Assembly: GCA_029582165.1 (NCBI GenBank) | Contig: CM055872.1 | Span: forward strand, 49,179,695 to 49,243,694 | Direction: 5' to 3' | Length of the DNA: 64,000 nt | Source of the DNA: Portulaca oleracea | Taxonomy: Eukaryota > Streptophyta > Magnoliopsida > Caryophyllales > Portulacaceae | In this document: piece by piece, positions 21,726-32,074 of the stretch | How the letters are laid out: every line of letters begins with the position of its first letter | Position numbering within the stretch: position 1 is the stretch's first letter | Program-made: the position numbers and the translations under genes | Notes under the pieces: generated by a model | Databases searched by the model: none | The model's input: the letters and a program-made list of their open reading frames with translations, nothing else | What the model was told of the DNA's origin: nothing

Positions 21726-23300
21726 TGATTAGGCTCATTTTTTAGCCTTATTTATACCTCCATGCTTGGTCTTTCAGCTCGTTTTCCACGATAATAATGC
21801 CACTTATATTATGTTTTTCCCCTGTTTTGTAGGCCTTGAGTGTGAGATCCAAAAGACTCGGGAAAAGAGCGAGATCCTTAGAGCGAGAGGCTGGCCCGGG
21901 ACTCAAAGTTAGATGCCGAGATCATGGAAGAAGTCGGGAGCCGGGAGGAGTCAAAAAGGCCGACATATCAAAGAAAACAGGGGCACGATCATGCATCATA
22001 TCGGCATGATCGTGCAGTCCCCTTGCTCTGAAGAAGCCCTACCCCGAATTCCCGCACGATCGTGCAGTCCCAGATGCACGATCGTGCACCACCTTCCGGA
22101 AGATCCGCACGATCGCTTCGCTTCACTGCACGATTGTGCTACTCCTTGCCTCAGCAACCGCCAGAATTTTCAAACGGCACGATCGTGCCGAATTTCCGCA
22201 CGATCGTGCCGATATCGGATTTCAGCCCTATTTCCGGATTCAAGACGACGCACTTTGGGATGTTTTTGGGGAACTATTTATAGATTTTTAGGGTTGAAAT
22301 TCAGCAGCTTTTATCATTCCCTAGGTTACTTAGTCACCCTTATTTGTATTCTCTCTAGTTTTAGCCCTAAAACCCCTTTTGTTTAGAGCACTCTTAGCTT
22401 AATTAGTGTTAATCTCTCTCTACAAACCTCTCTTTTTATCTTCATTTATTGCTTTGTGCTGGTTTATTTTCATCATTTGAAGACTTTGGAAGGATATTTA
22501 AGTTATTTTGGAAGCATTTATTGAAGGAAAGTCATCTTAAGGTATAATTTATCTCATTGTTACTGTTTTATTGCTTTCTAAAGCGTTTTATGTTAGGTTT
22601 AGTATTTGCTTGCCGAATATGAGTTGTTTTGCTAGTTTAGGTTTGAATGTTATTAGTTTAATGTTTGTTAATATAATTAGAGGCTAAGTTTTTCTGGGCT
22701 TGGGGGTTTAATGGCCCCTAACGAGGTCTAACCTTGAAGGTTTAGTGAAAGGGGGTGATTATTTTGGGTTTAAGGATTCTCTCACCTTTTACTCTATCAT
22801 TGTGCGAGGTTTGGTTGTCTGGAAAGTTGTCAAAACTCCTCTAGCACATTGATTTGGGTTCTTGGTGGAGTGATTTACCTTACTCTCATGAGAATGAGAG
22901 TTGGGTTGATTAGGGGTGTTGAACTAATTACTCCTAATTGCTTTCCTTCATGGAAATGAGGGGAAGTAATTCGGTTTCAATCTAATGTCTCCTTTGGAAG
23001 AGGGAGCTTAGAATGGTTTAAATTTATCAACAACCCATTCCGAGCCTTGTTTGATCACTCCTTCTTCCTTTATCTTCTAGGGTTAGGCTAAGTTAGGTGG
23101 CTAGAACAACCCCCGGGTCCTTCTTTCTTGTGTGTGTTCTCTTAAGTGTTAATTCCTCGTTAGTTTAGTCTAGTTAACCTAAATCTCATCTTTGGTGAAA
23201 ATTCTTGTTTAATCCGAACTCTTTTGCTTAAAACGGACCGAACTTGACCTAGTTCCCTGAGGATACGATATACCACCCCGGCTATACTATAGCTAAAACA
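21726..23300 (+). repeat. 3' LTR of the Athila-like element
   Basis: Matches the 5' LTR from TGATTAGG to GCTAAAACA. The palindrome cluster spans 21983-22212 and includes decayed copies GCACGATCATGC, GCATGATCGTGC and GCACGATTGTGC, plus an inserted CGCTTCGCTTCACT-like segment near 22110. Confidence 0.93.
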
Positions 23301-23880
23301 GTCATCGCTTCGCTTTAGGTGGATTACTCCCTTGGCTGCTGGCATAGAGTTGTCCTAGATAACTCTCTCAAAAACGGCAGTACAGCTAGGGTCGACTAGG
23401 TCATCGATTCGTTGGAATACTCCTCAGCGTATTGACATAGAGTAGCCCCAAACTACTCTCTTCAGGACTGTCTGGGCCGACAGAGTCATCGCTTGGCTTC
23501 AAATGGGATATTCCTCAACTTACTGGCGTAGAGTTGTCCAAGACAACTCTCTCAAAAACGACAGTAGATTTTGGGTCGATAGAGTCATCATCGGGTTTGC
23601 TCCTCGGGGACGTTCTGATGTATTAGACGTCTTTGAGGTGTCTCTTTTCAGAACTGACCTGGGTCGACAGAGTCGTCATCGTGTTTACTCCTGGGGAACG
23701 TTCTGATGTATTAGAAATCTTCGAGGTGTCTCTTTTCAGAACTGACTTGGGTCGACGGAGTCATGGCCTCATCGCAAGTGGAGTACTCCTCGGTGACGTT
23801 CTGATGCATTAGACATCTTAAGGTGTCTCTTTTCAGAACCAACTGAGTCGACAACGTCGTCGCCTGACTTACTACTCCTG
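23301..23880. repeat. Hairpin-bearing tandem repeats, right part
   Basis: Continuation of 9150-9451: about five to six units with arms such as AGTTGTCCAAGACAACT. Later units (23590-23830) have a different arm pair around GACGTTCTGATG...AGACGTCTT. The first bases GTCAT are the right copy of the Athila target duplication. Confidence 0.85.
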
Positions 23881-24269
23881 GACTTTTCGCCGTCTATAGG
23901 TTATGAATAGAGGACTTGAATTCTCTATCGAGTCATGATGATCCTCCAGATTTTCTTCTAAAGATCCATGAAAAGTCAGCTGATTTGTTCTCGGCTACAA
24001 GCATCATCGGTTGATGGAAAGGATACCGTAAGCTGGTTTGCCCCCAGTATTGACCTGAATGAAACATCGATGTCGCCAGCTTAAAAGAGTTTACTACTTA
24101 GTCAAAGGAGTGCGCCGCTGATTTGAAGGATGATGATGTCATCTTGGAGCAGAAGTAAGCCAAGACGACTAGGATGCCCCCACGATGCATGCTTGAGAGA
24201 GGTTGTCAACCAACATGAGAACTGCACAATCCGATGAATCTGATTTGAAGTGGGTCACCAACACGATGA
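23881..24269. other. Unassigned segment of the Tat-like element
   Basis: Between the two repeat arrays. It has GATGATGATG-like words, but I see no coding frame or clear structure. Confidence 0.4.
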
Positions 24270-25290
24270 TCTTAGTGTGCCAGAGCATGACTTGAAAGCC
24301 CGCAATTTTGATGACTTAGAAGTCGGTCCATTTCTTGCAGTTTTGACTTGAGAGTCTTCATCATGGTGATGTAGAAGTCCTTAACCTTGTCGACTTTGGA
24401 GTCTTGCACGGATAAACTATTGGTTTTAATGACTTAAGAGTCTTTTTTTAACGACTTGTGAGTCTTTACTTATCTTGGCTTGGGAGTCCTGTATCCTGTT
24501 GACTTGTGAGTCATTAAATTTTGTTGATGCATGAGTCATTCATTTTGACTTGGGAACCGTGAACTCATTAATCTTTTGTGAGGAGTGACTTGAGAGTCTT
24601 TTCTTTGCTGACCTAAGAGTAATTGATTATCTTCGCCTTGAAATTTGATTTTGATGACTTGGTAATCTTGAATTTGGCTAACTTGGAAGTCTTCAATTTT
24701 TGTTGACTTGGAAGTCGGTGGGTTTGATGACTTAAGAGTCTGGAAGTTTGTTGACTTGCGAACCTTGAAGTTTGTTGACTTGGAAGTCACAAGTTTTCCC
24801 CCTCTTGACTTGTTTGTCATTTCATGTTTTTGATTTGAATTGCGTTGATTTGTAAGTCTTTCATCTTATTGACTTTTTATCGACTTAGGAGTCAGGAGAC
24901 TTGTTGATGCGAGAGTTTGACTGACTTGGAAGTCTTTGTCTTGTTGTTGACTTGGAAGTCAAGGGACTTGGTGACTTAAGAGTCTTGAAGCTTGTTAATT
25001 TGAAAGTCTCGAATTTTTGCTGACTTAGAAATCTTTAATTTTTGATGACTTGGAAGTCGTTGAATTTGGTAACTTCAGAGTCCCTTGAAATTTGTTGACT
25101 TAAAAGTTTTCAATTTCGACTTGGGAGTCTTTTAACTTTGGTGACTTGAGAGTCTTTGACTTGAAAGTCTTGAGCTTTGACTTGTGAGTCTTGAATTTGC
25201 TAACTTGTAAGTTCTTAAAGTTTTGTTGACTTGAAAGTCTTGGAGTTTGTTGACCAGGGAAGTCTTCAAAATTTGGTGACCTAAGATAAA
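24270..25290. repeat. Degenerate array of GACTTnnnAGTC units
   Basis: More than twenty imperfect units of roughly 25-35 bp with the core TTGACTTGNNAGTCTT. GACTT and AAGTC/GAGTC form inverted arms within each unit. Spacing and linker sequence vary. On the minus strand this gives short Lys/Ser-rich open frames that I read as by-products. Confidence 0.8.
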
Positions 25291-25563
25291 ATTTTTTTTC
25301 TTAGGTATGACTGTATTTGGGTCTAGACCCAAATTGCCTACGTACCTTAAGGGATAGGATAGTCATAAGGATCAAGCCAAACGTAGTTCAAATTTAAAGA
25401 TGGAGAAATGAAAATTTTATTTATTAATTTAGTCGTACACAGTTTATACTCTTGCGGGCCAGGAGTATTACAATGATGAAAATAAAATGAACTGAAAATG
25501 AAATTCTTTTTTTTTTTTTGTGAACAGTTTAGGCTCTTGCTCAGGAGCTACATCTTCACTTTC
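25291..25563. other. Linker between gag relic and repeat array
   Basis: About 270 bp, AT-rich, with a poly-T run at 25506-25520. No domain recognised. Confidence 0.4.
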
Positions 25564-27735
25564 CTAGATTTTGACTTGGGAAGAAGAAAATGTCTCCTCT
25601 TGCTCAAGCTCTTCGTCGACGTTGTTTTTGCTTTGATGACCGGTGAAGATGACAGTGCGTCTCTTCACTCTAAGAGATCCTTCAGTATTGACCTCCAACG
25701 TTGAACAACGCCTCATGCGAGATGGGATGGTGCTTTGAACTTTGTTGATGACTCCAAGGCGGCTGAATGCGGAGCTCTTTTCCTGGTCAGCTTGTGAGTT
25801 TGCCACCTCTTCAGCTTGTTTGATCTTTGACAATACAAGAAGACTTTAATCTCGAACCCCCCTTGATCATACTGAAGACTGAGGCTTTGCGCTCTCCTGG
25901 ACACCCTATTCGCTCAAAGACAGATACTTGTTTGCGGGAAGCTGGCTGTCCCAACCTATCGAACACGGAGAGCTTTGACTTAGGCTGATACTCCATATCA
26001 TCTTCTTCGATCTCGAAGCAGGAGACCATGTTCACAGCTGCAACATTATTAACTTCTTCAAAGAAGTACTTCGAAAGTATTCCTCCAGCGTGACAGTAAC
26101 ATGAGGGCCTCGCTCAAGCAACTCAGTTGAACCCACTTCTTGCTTCTTGATGACTTCAAGCCTCCTCCTCTCCATAGAAGGTTGAGGATTGCTCCTTCTC
26201 CTTTGATGCATTTGGAGTCGTGGTGTTTGGACTTCCCTTTGCCCCCTAGTCTTCCTTCGAGACACCGAGCTCCATCTTTCCTCTTCACCAAAGGCTTTTG
26301 AGACTTGCTCATGTTCATCTTGAGGGGCCTGCACTTGTACAGAAAGTGGAACTGGTTTTTGACATCCAAACTGGATCATCAAGAATTCATTTCTCTTGGC
26401 TGGAATCGGCTGTGCTGAAACATAATTGGCTTCGACGTTGTCATCTAAGTTCAATATTATCTGTCCTTCCTCAGCTAGCTTCATGATCCGCTCCTTAAGT
26501 GTGACACACTTCTCAAGAGGGTGACTGACTACCCTATGATAGCGACAATATCTTGGGTCCATGGTTCTTCCCGCTTCTTCCGACCTCTTTGGTTGTGGAA
26601 GTTCAATAACTCCCATCTCTAACAGGTTGTCGAGCATTCCTGACAAATCAGAGTCTAAAAATGGGTACTTCTTTCCTTGAAGCTCCTTCAGTGTAAGGCG
26701 TTTCCTTTCAGCATCTTTCGAAGAAGTGACTTTCTCCCTTTTGGGTTTAGGTTTAGCAGAGATTCGCACTGGTTCGCTTGTTGAAATAGCCATTGACTCT
26801 TCTTTTGAAGTCTTTGGCCACTTGCCATTTTTCTTATACCCATTAGCTTCGTTCCTTGATTCAAATGCAGATGAAGATCTTCCCCGTCGACTTGCTATGG
26901 TGATCTCCATATCATGTGCCTTGGTCGCCAACTCCTGAAAGGTTTTAGACTTGACCATCTTGAGGACGTAGAGTAAATCCCAGTGCATCCCTTGAGCGCA
27001 CATATCGACAGCTGAAGCTTCGGTGAGGCGATCCTTGCATTCAAGACTAAGAGCCCTCCAACGATGGATATAGTCAAGTACTGGCTCACCTTCCCATTGG
27101 GTGTTTGTCAACTCTGTCATGCTGGCAACCCGTTGAGTGCTGTAGAATCTGTTGAGAAACTCATGCTCCATTTTTTCCCAACTGTTAATAGATTCAGGCT
27201 CTAAGTCCGTATACCAGTCGAATGCAATCCCTTTCAAAGAGCGGACGAATTGTTTCACTAGCCGATCTCCTTCCGTGCCGGCTTTGCTACATGTTTCGAT
27301 GAAGTGAGCGATGTGCTGCTTAGGATTACCCTTCCCATCAAATTGATTGAACTTTGGGGGTTGATATCCTTGCGGCATTTGAAGGGCATTGATCCTCTTC
27401 GTGCACGGCGTCGTGTATAAGTGAGTCATGTTTGATCTCTCTCCAACTTGAGCCCGCACTACATTTGCCACCAAGTTTTGAATCTGCTCCACAGTTAGTG
27501 ATTCTGAAGATGAGTTACTCTTCTTGTCTTCCCCATCGCCATCATCTTTGGAAGACTCTTTGTCAGATTCATTTTTGTCAGAATCTTCATCGGATTCTTG
27601 ATATGGGCGCTTCTCTATCTTCTTCATTAGTTTTGCGATTTGCTCACTTTGTTCGCTGATCTTCTTGTCTTTCTCTTCACTTTCCCTGGCGAGCCTGTTT
27701 AACATAGCTTCAAGTTCAGCTATCTTTCCTTCCAT
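25564..27735 (-). pseudogene. gag of the Tat-like element, frameshifted at its 3' end
   Basis: The start at 27735 (MEGKIAELEAML) follows the PBS by about 75 bp. The frame is open to 26032. A coiled-coil-like N-terminus with an acidic Asp/Glu/Ser/Lys block is followed by the capsid-like region (FNQFDGKGNPKQHIAHF, FDWYTDLEPESINSW, EFLNRFYSTQRVASM). A CRYHRVVSHPLEKC motif comes near the end. After 26032 related sequence continues in other frames down to 25564, with SVFDRLG, SVFERIG and SAFSRLG modules and RVKRRTVIFTG. These are features of Tat-lineage gag-pro regions. No protease or pol follows. The frame is also open upstream to 27939, inside the LTR, so the start is a judgement. Confidence 0.8.
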
Positions 27736-27808
27736 GTTGACGGCCTTCACGTCGCTTGAATCGAAGGTCGAATTTGACTTCTTGGAGAAAGATATGAGAG
27801 GCAGAGAT

Positions 27809-27826
27809 GTCCCACCGAGCGTGCCA
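27809..27826 (-). other. Primer binding site of the Tat-like element
   Basis: The minus strand reads TGGCACGCTCGGTGGGAC four bases inside the LTR end TGTTTACA. Position and the TGG start fit a PBS. I cannot assign the tRNA with confidence. Confidence 0.7.
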
Positions 27827-27830
27827 AATT

Positions 27831-28800
27831 TGTAAACATAAATTTCGGATCTAAAATAAATAGAGACAAGAAACCAGTGCACAAATATAATTGTATTAAT
27901 TTCAAAGAATTTTGGGTACAATCTCTGTACTGAATACAATAAATTAGTCTTCTGATTCGATTTCCTGAAATTTGGGTGAGTCGAGGGCGCGGACGCTTGA
28001 TCTCGATCTCGAATGCAGGTTTAGCTGAAGAATTCTTGCAGTAGTTCTTGAGATGAAAGTCTTGAGCTTTGATCTCCTTGGTGCTTGGTAACTGGAGGCT
28101 GCTCGAAGGTTGACCGTTTGTAGGTTGACTGTTGGTTGCAGTTCTTCAAGTTCTTGGATGCGAGGGCTTGAGTGCTTGGTCTCGATCGATGAAACAGATG
28201 AAGAAGATGACTGTAGTCTTTGATGTGAAGAACAGAAGTTGTTGAACCAGCAGGCGTTGGTCCTTGGCGCTTGATAGCTGGATGTCGCTTGTAGTTCAAT
28301 CTTCTGAAGGCTTCGCAGGTCTTTCCGAAGAACTCTGTAGCAGTTCTTGATCTTGACACAACGGAGGGTCGAAGCTTTTGCAGACCTTGATCCTTGACGC
28401 TTGGTAGCTGGAGGTCGCTTGCAGTTCGATCTTCTGAAGCCTCTGGAGTGTAGAATGTCGAATGCTGCCGGGGTAGACTGCATTGTGTATTGAAAATGAA
28501 GGAGAGCACCCCTATTTATAGCCTCTCGAGGCCTAGGGTTGCCTAGGGTTTGAGTCGGCTTTGGGCTTGGGCTCAAATTAATAATTATTCCTTCAATTTT
28601 AAATAAAGAAATAATTACTATTTTCTGCATCATAATTGACATGTGTCACGATGGTATTGGTCAGGGTACATTTCCATTTAAAATTTAATTAAATGGACTG
28701 CCGTAATTAATTTTACACGTGCCGGATAATAATTGGCCAAATAAATTTAATTTATTTTCCACGTGTCATTTTTTAATTGAACGACAAATTTTTGCCTCCT

Positions 28801-28803
<3 letters not shown>
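27831..28803 (-). repeat. 5' LTR of the Tat-like element
   Basis: Starts on the minus strand at 28803 with TGTAGGAGGC and ends TGTTTACA at 27831. A TATA box TATAAATAG lies on the minus strand at 28520-28512. It is highly similar to the LTR at 6619-7591, with scattered differences only. Confidence 0.92.
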
Positions 28804-28880
<77 letters not shown>

Positions 28881-28888
28881 GTTTTACA
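28804..28888 (-). repeat. (TA)n right half and terminal bases of the outer 5' LTR
   Basis: TA repeats to about 28877, then GTGGTTTTACA. GGTTTTACA is the plus-strand form of the outer LTR start TGTAAAACC seen at 1524. The outer element therefore ends at 28888, and GTCCT at 28889-28893 should be its target duplication. Confidence 0.7.
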
Positions 28889-29456
28889 GTCCTACGTGCC
28901 CAAAAGATTAAAATCTTGACTAAACTATCGCTATATTAGTGAGTGCAATTGGAATTCATTTTATTATTTTTTTAAAATAATACCTCATTACTCAACATCT
29001 GTCCCAATCTAACGAGGTTATTTAAAAAAATAAAGTAAAAACAAAATTCACCTTCGCTTATTTGAACTTGCGGACTTGACATTAATTTACTAATTTTTTT
29101 TTTTAAAATTTTAGCCTACCATGTAAGACCATCACCCACTCAACCACTATTAGAATTGTTATAGGTACACTATTATTTAACATCCTTAAAATACAATATA
29201 TTATTGTTTAAAAAAGTTTGGTGCATTATTATTGGGTCCATAAACCTTTCCAGAAACGAAAGTTCTAGTATAAGACTGTCTGACTGTCTCACGTAAACTT
29301 ATCGTGAGACAAACTCCTTACAGGATGACCATCTTTATTATCTTACTCCAACTAATATGTGATATTAGAATGTCCTTTTAAGATGGACGCGACTAATAAT
29401 TTATGAATGAGTGATTTTTATTAGAGTCGATCTAATTAAACTATTAGTCACTCCGA
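28889..29456. other. Intergenic, AT-rich
   Basis: No gene seen. Positions 29286-29310 hold a perfect inverted repeat, GTCTCACG...CGTGAGAC with a 9-base loop, within a TAAGACTGTCTGACTGTCTC-like context often found in decayed plant transposons. Confidence 0.5.
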
Positions 29457-29466
29457 CATTTATAAA

Positions 29467-30369
29467 GAGTCAATTACATTTACCCCACCTGACATTTGCT
29501 GTAATAATTTTTACACACCCCACATTTGTGAAATAATTTTTACTTTACCTCATATAAGCTCTGAGTGTTTTTTATCCTACCCGATGTTTGTCGTAATAAT
29601 TATTATACAAACCACTTTTGTGAAATAATTTTTACGCTACCTCACAATAGTTGTAATTGATTTTTACTTAATTTGTTATGACAATAAGTGGTACTGAAAA
29701 TCTTGATCTTCGATTTCCACCTTTGCTACTGAAGATCTAGAATCCAAAACAACATTTGAATGTCATGAAATGTCATCCTAGGAATCAAACAGGAAGTAAT
29801 CTACAATGAAATCTCAGTCTCCATCATCTATGCTCCATTAAACTTTCCTTAACCTCTCATTCCTCCCTTACTACCCTCTGCACTGCCGATCATGTAGATC
29901 AATCCTTAACTCTTTCGTAGTTGTCGATTTCCACCAAAGTGTGAATCTACCCATACATAGCTAGTTATTGATTCATACATCATGATTTAAGTGATTCATA
30001 GTAAAAAAAAGTGATAGTACCCCTACTCCTAGCTAAACGCTTCATTATATAAGTTATCGGTCGCGCGAAAAATTCTGCGTCCAATACGATATGGATCGTT
30101 CTGTTAAGTCGTGACATCCTAGTTATGTTGTAGTGTTGCAATAACACTTATAGCAAACCTCAAGTAGGGTAAAAATCACTTACAATTTATGTGAAGTAAG
30201 GTAAAAATTATTTAACAAAAGTGGGGTGTGTAATAATTATTACGTCAAACTTCAGGTTGGATATAAAACACTTAGAGCTATTGTGAGGTAAGATAAAAAT
30301 TATTTCACAAATGTGGGGTGTGTAAAAATTATTACCGAAAATCTCTGATAGGGTAAATGTAATTTACTC
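29467..30369. mobile_element. Long-inverted-repeat element, Mutator-type, non-autonomous
   Basis: Flanked by a perfect 10-bp duplication CATTTATAAA (29457-29466 and 30370-30379). The ends GAGTCAATTACATTTACC and the complement of GGTAAATGTAATTTACTC begin inverted repeats about 200 bp long, rich in AATAATTTTTAC words. The 500-bp centre has no ORF. Long inverted repeats with a 9-10-bp duplication fit the Mutator superfamily. Confidence 0.8.
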
Positions 30370-30423
30370 CATTTATAAATATTCACCACAATTTTATTTT
30401 TTATACATCTTACAATAAATTTA

Positions 30424-30771
30424 GGGGTTTTGGCCACAAATAATCCGTAGTGAGGGGCTTGTGATTGAGAATAATCCAAAGTTACTTTTCGGCCACTGAC
30501 AGTCTGTACTTTTTCACTATTTTCTCATAGTAGTCCAGAATCAATTTCCGGCACCGAAAAGTTGACGAGACGACAAGAAAGTATGTAGATTCATACTTCA
30601 AAAAGGAAATTTATGGTCGCCACATCAGCTTTTCGGTGCGAAAAATTGATTCTGGACTGGTATGAGAAAATAGTGAAAAAGTACAGATTGTTAGTGGCTA
30701 AAAACTCACTTTGGATTATTTCCAGTCACAAGCCCCCTCAGTAAGTATGGGTAATTTGTGGCCAAAAACCC
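30424..30771. mobile_element. 348-bp inverted-repeat MITE, Mutator-type
   Basis: Perfect 9-bp duplication ATAAATTTA (30415-30423 and 30772-30780). The inverted ends GGGGTTTTGGCCACAAAT and the complement of ATTTGTGGCCAAAAACCC extend over most of the element, so it can fold into one long hairpin. No coding capacity. Confidence 0.85.
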
Positions 30772-30843
30772 ATAAATTTATGATGGGATGGTGTTAGGTA
30801 AGAATTACTGAAAGTAGAGACTACAAACATTTCTTATTTAAGG

Positions 30844-31769
30844 GATGTTTACATTCCTCGAAAATGTGGGAGGTATGGGAACCGTTTTGGGTTCGTTCGG
30901 TTTAGAGACAAGCAAGCTGGTTTGTGTGCTATCCAAAGTCTTAAAGAGAGGTTATTTAAGGGATCCGTGTTGAGTGTTTCATGGGCTAAATTTAGCAAAA
31001 AAAAAAAAGTCTTCAAATCCTCCGCCCAGGAGGGTTTGTAAGGTGTGGAAGTGGATGCCCAAGGTGAAGCATCATATTGAGGGTGTTGCGTTTGCTAATA
31101 ACCTTGGTGTGGTTGGTGATTTTTTTGTGGTTAGGGCGGACAACCAAGCTCTCCCTTTGGCTGATGTTGGCTCCAATTCGAGTAAAACCTTATCAGATCT
31201 GCTTGGTGCCTCTAAGGCTTGGCCTAATGCTAAGAACAAGTTTTCCTATAAAGATGTTCTATTGAGAGGTTCTCAGTCTGTTGGTTTGGTGGGTAATGGT
31301 ATGGTGGCCATTTCTGATAGTTTTACCGTTAGCAATCCACTTGTCCGTTTTGATGTTGTTTTGTATTATGTTTTGCCTCCTAATTATGAGGACTTAGTCC
31401 TCGAGGCTCCAAGAGTGTAGAATAGGAAGAGAAACCTTAATATAATGTGTAACTTCAAGTGACGTTTAGTTAGACAAGCTACTTGCATGGTTGATTTTTT
31501 AAGGAGCTCGGGTCTCAAAAAAGGGAAGAAAAAATACTCTCAAAAAAGGGAAGAAAAAATACTCTAATAGACTAGAGTACAACAGTGAAGATGATTTAGA
31601 GATCGCTGATGAGGCTTTAAAGGTTCCCATGGAAATATGTTTGGATAATTTGGACGATGAGACACGCAGAGCAGCAAAGGCTGAGTGTAAATTGGGTGTC
31701 ATTCATGATGATGAAGACATTGGAGCAAAGAAATTTAGAGACGATTTGCTGGAAAAAAAAAGAAGGTAA
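30844..31769 (+). pseudogene. RRM-type ORF relic, probably of retroelement origin
   Basis: From 30844 one frame reads DVYIPRKCGRYGNRFGFVRF, which contains an RNP1-like FGFVRF motif, and continues to SVSWAKFSKKKK. A run of A at about 30999-31010 shifts the frame, and the following 148-codon frame (to the TAG at 31418) carries on. After a gap with a 23-bp tandem duplication (31514-31563), an acidic stretch (EDDLEIADEALK...LLEKKRR) ends at a TAA at 31767. The first strand and RNP2 of the RRM are not seen, so the 5' part is missing. RRM domains occur in plant LINE ORF1 proteins and in splicing factors; I favour a LINE-type relic but cannot prove it. Confidence 0.5.
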
Positions 31770-31986
31770 AAGTGAAGATTTAAATTTGTTTTTGTTGTTT
31801 TAACTTCGTGAGCTGGTCGCTTTTGTCTCATTATGTTGTATTTCTGAGCTGTTTCTATTATCTTATTTAACAATGATTATTTTGTGAACTCTTATCCTTT
31901 TTTGAGTTATAAATAATTGGAGAAAAAAACATTTCTTATTTATGCCAACGAATACGAACTTGAGGAATCTGTTGAGTGTTGCCTTC

Positions 31987-31993
31987 TATAAAA
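31987..31993 (+). promoter_or_regulatory. TATA box of the DUF866 gene
   Basis: TATAAAA, about 88 bp before the start codon, placing a start site near 32018. A (GA)n run (32038-32068) lies in the predicted 5' UTR. Confidence 0.6.
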
Positions 31994-32074
31994 CCTGGTC
32001 CAAATTTACCCAAAGGCATTTTAGAGAGGTCGGAAACGAGAGAGAGATAAAGAGAGAGAGAGAGAGAGACGAAA

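Larger units (their letters stand above)
9452..23300 (+). mobile_element. Third-level LTR retrotransposon, Athila-like, with env-position ORF
   Basis: LTRs at 9452-11006 and 21726-23300 are flanked by GTCAT. The PBS is TGGCGCCGTTGCCGGGGA, the tRNA-Asp type usual in Athila. The order is gag, protease, RT, RNase H, integrase, long spacer, extra ORF, long 3' region, PPT. This layout, and the ASRT/IN sequence style, is that of the Athila lineage of Ty3/gypsy. Coding parts carry several in-frame stops and frameshifts, so the copy is degenerate while its ends are intact. Confidence 0.93.
6619..28803 (-). mobile_element. Second-level LTR retrotransposon, Tat/Ogre-like, gag-only, inserted in the TA tract
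   Basis: LTRs of 973 bp lie at 6619-7591 and 27831-28803. PBS and gag lie next to the right LTR, so the element reads on the minus strand. Flanks on both sides are (TA)n, so a target duplication cannot be resolved. Gag has the SVFDRLG-type repeats and CRYH...HPLEKC motif seen in plant Tat-lineage elements; the clade call is inference. Pol is absent. Between gag and the 3' LTR are two repeat arrays and about 1.5 kb of unknown sequence. An Athila-like element (9452-23300) is inserted in one of the arrays. Confidence 0.85.
1..28888 (-). mobile_element. Outer Ty3/gypsy LTR retrotransposon, Tekay/Del-like, gag-only, interrupted by a 22-kb insertion
   Basis: Two near-identical blocks (1-1524 and 4949-6518) are the same part of two LTRs. 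The 5' LTR, PBS, gag, PPT and 3' LTR read in order on the minus strand. The LTR begins TGTAAAACCCCG and ends in a complementary TGTGACACCCCG on the other strand. The PPT block contains the TTTCGAGGACGAAAC motif typical of plant Tekay/Del chromoviruses. That clade assignment is inferred, because no pol or chromodomain survives. Protease, RT, RNase H and integrase are all absent between gag and the PPT, so this copy could not move without help. A second element occupies 6619-28803 inside the start of the 5' LTR, which resumes at 28804-28888. The left end is off the window. Confidence 0.8.

Noticed and set aside
24536..25332. Lys/Ser-rich minus-strand frames in the GACTT array
   Set aside because: They follow the repeat arms and not a protein family, and are interrupted at irregular points.
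28719..28919. Open frame of Ile-Tyr repeats
   Set aside because: It is the translation of the (TA)n microsatellite.
29286..29310. Perfect GTCTCACG hairpin as a transcription terminator
   Set aside because: No adjacent gene ends here. The surrounding sequence resembles a decayed plant transposon, and hairpin terminators are not expected in nuclear plant DNA.
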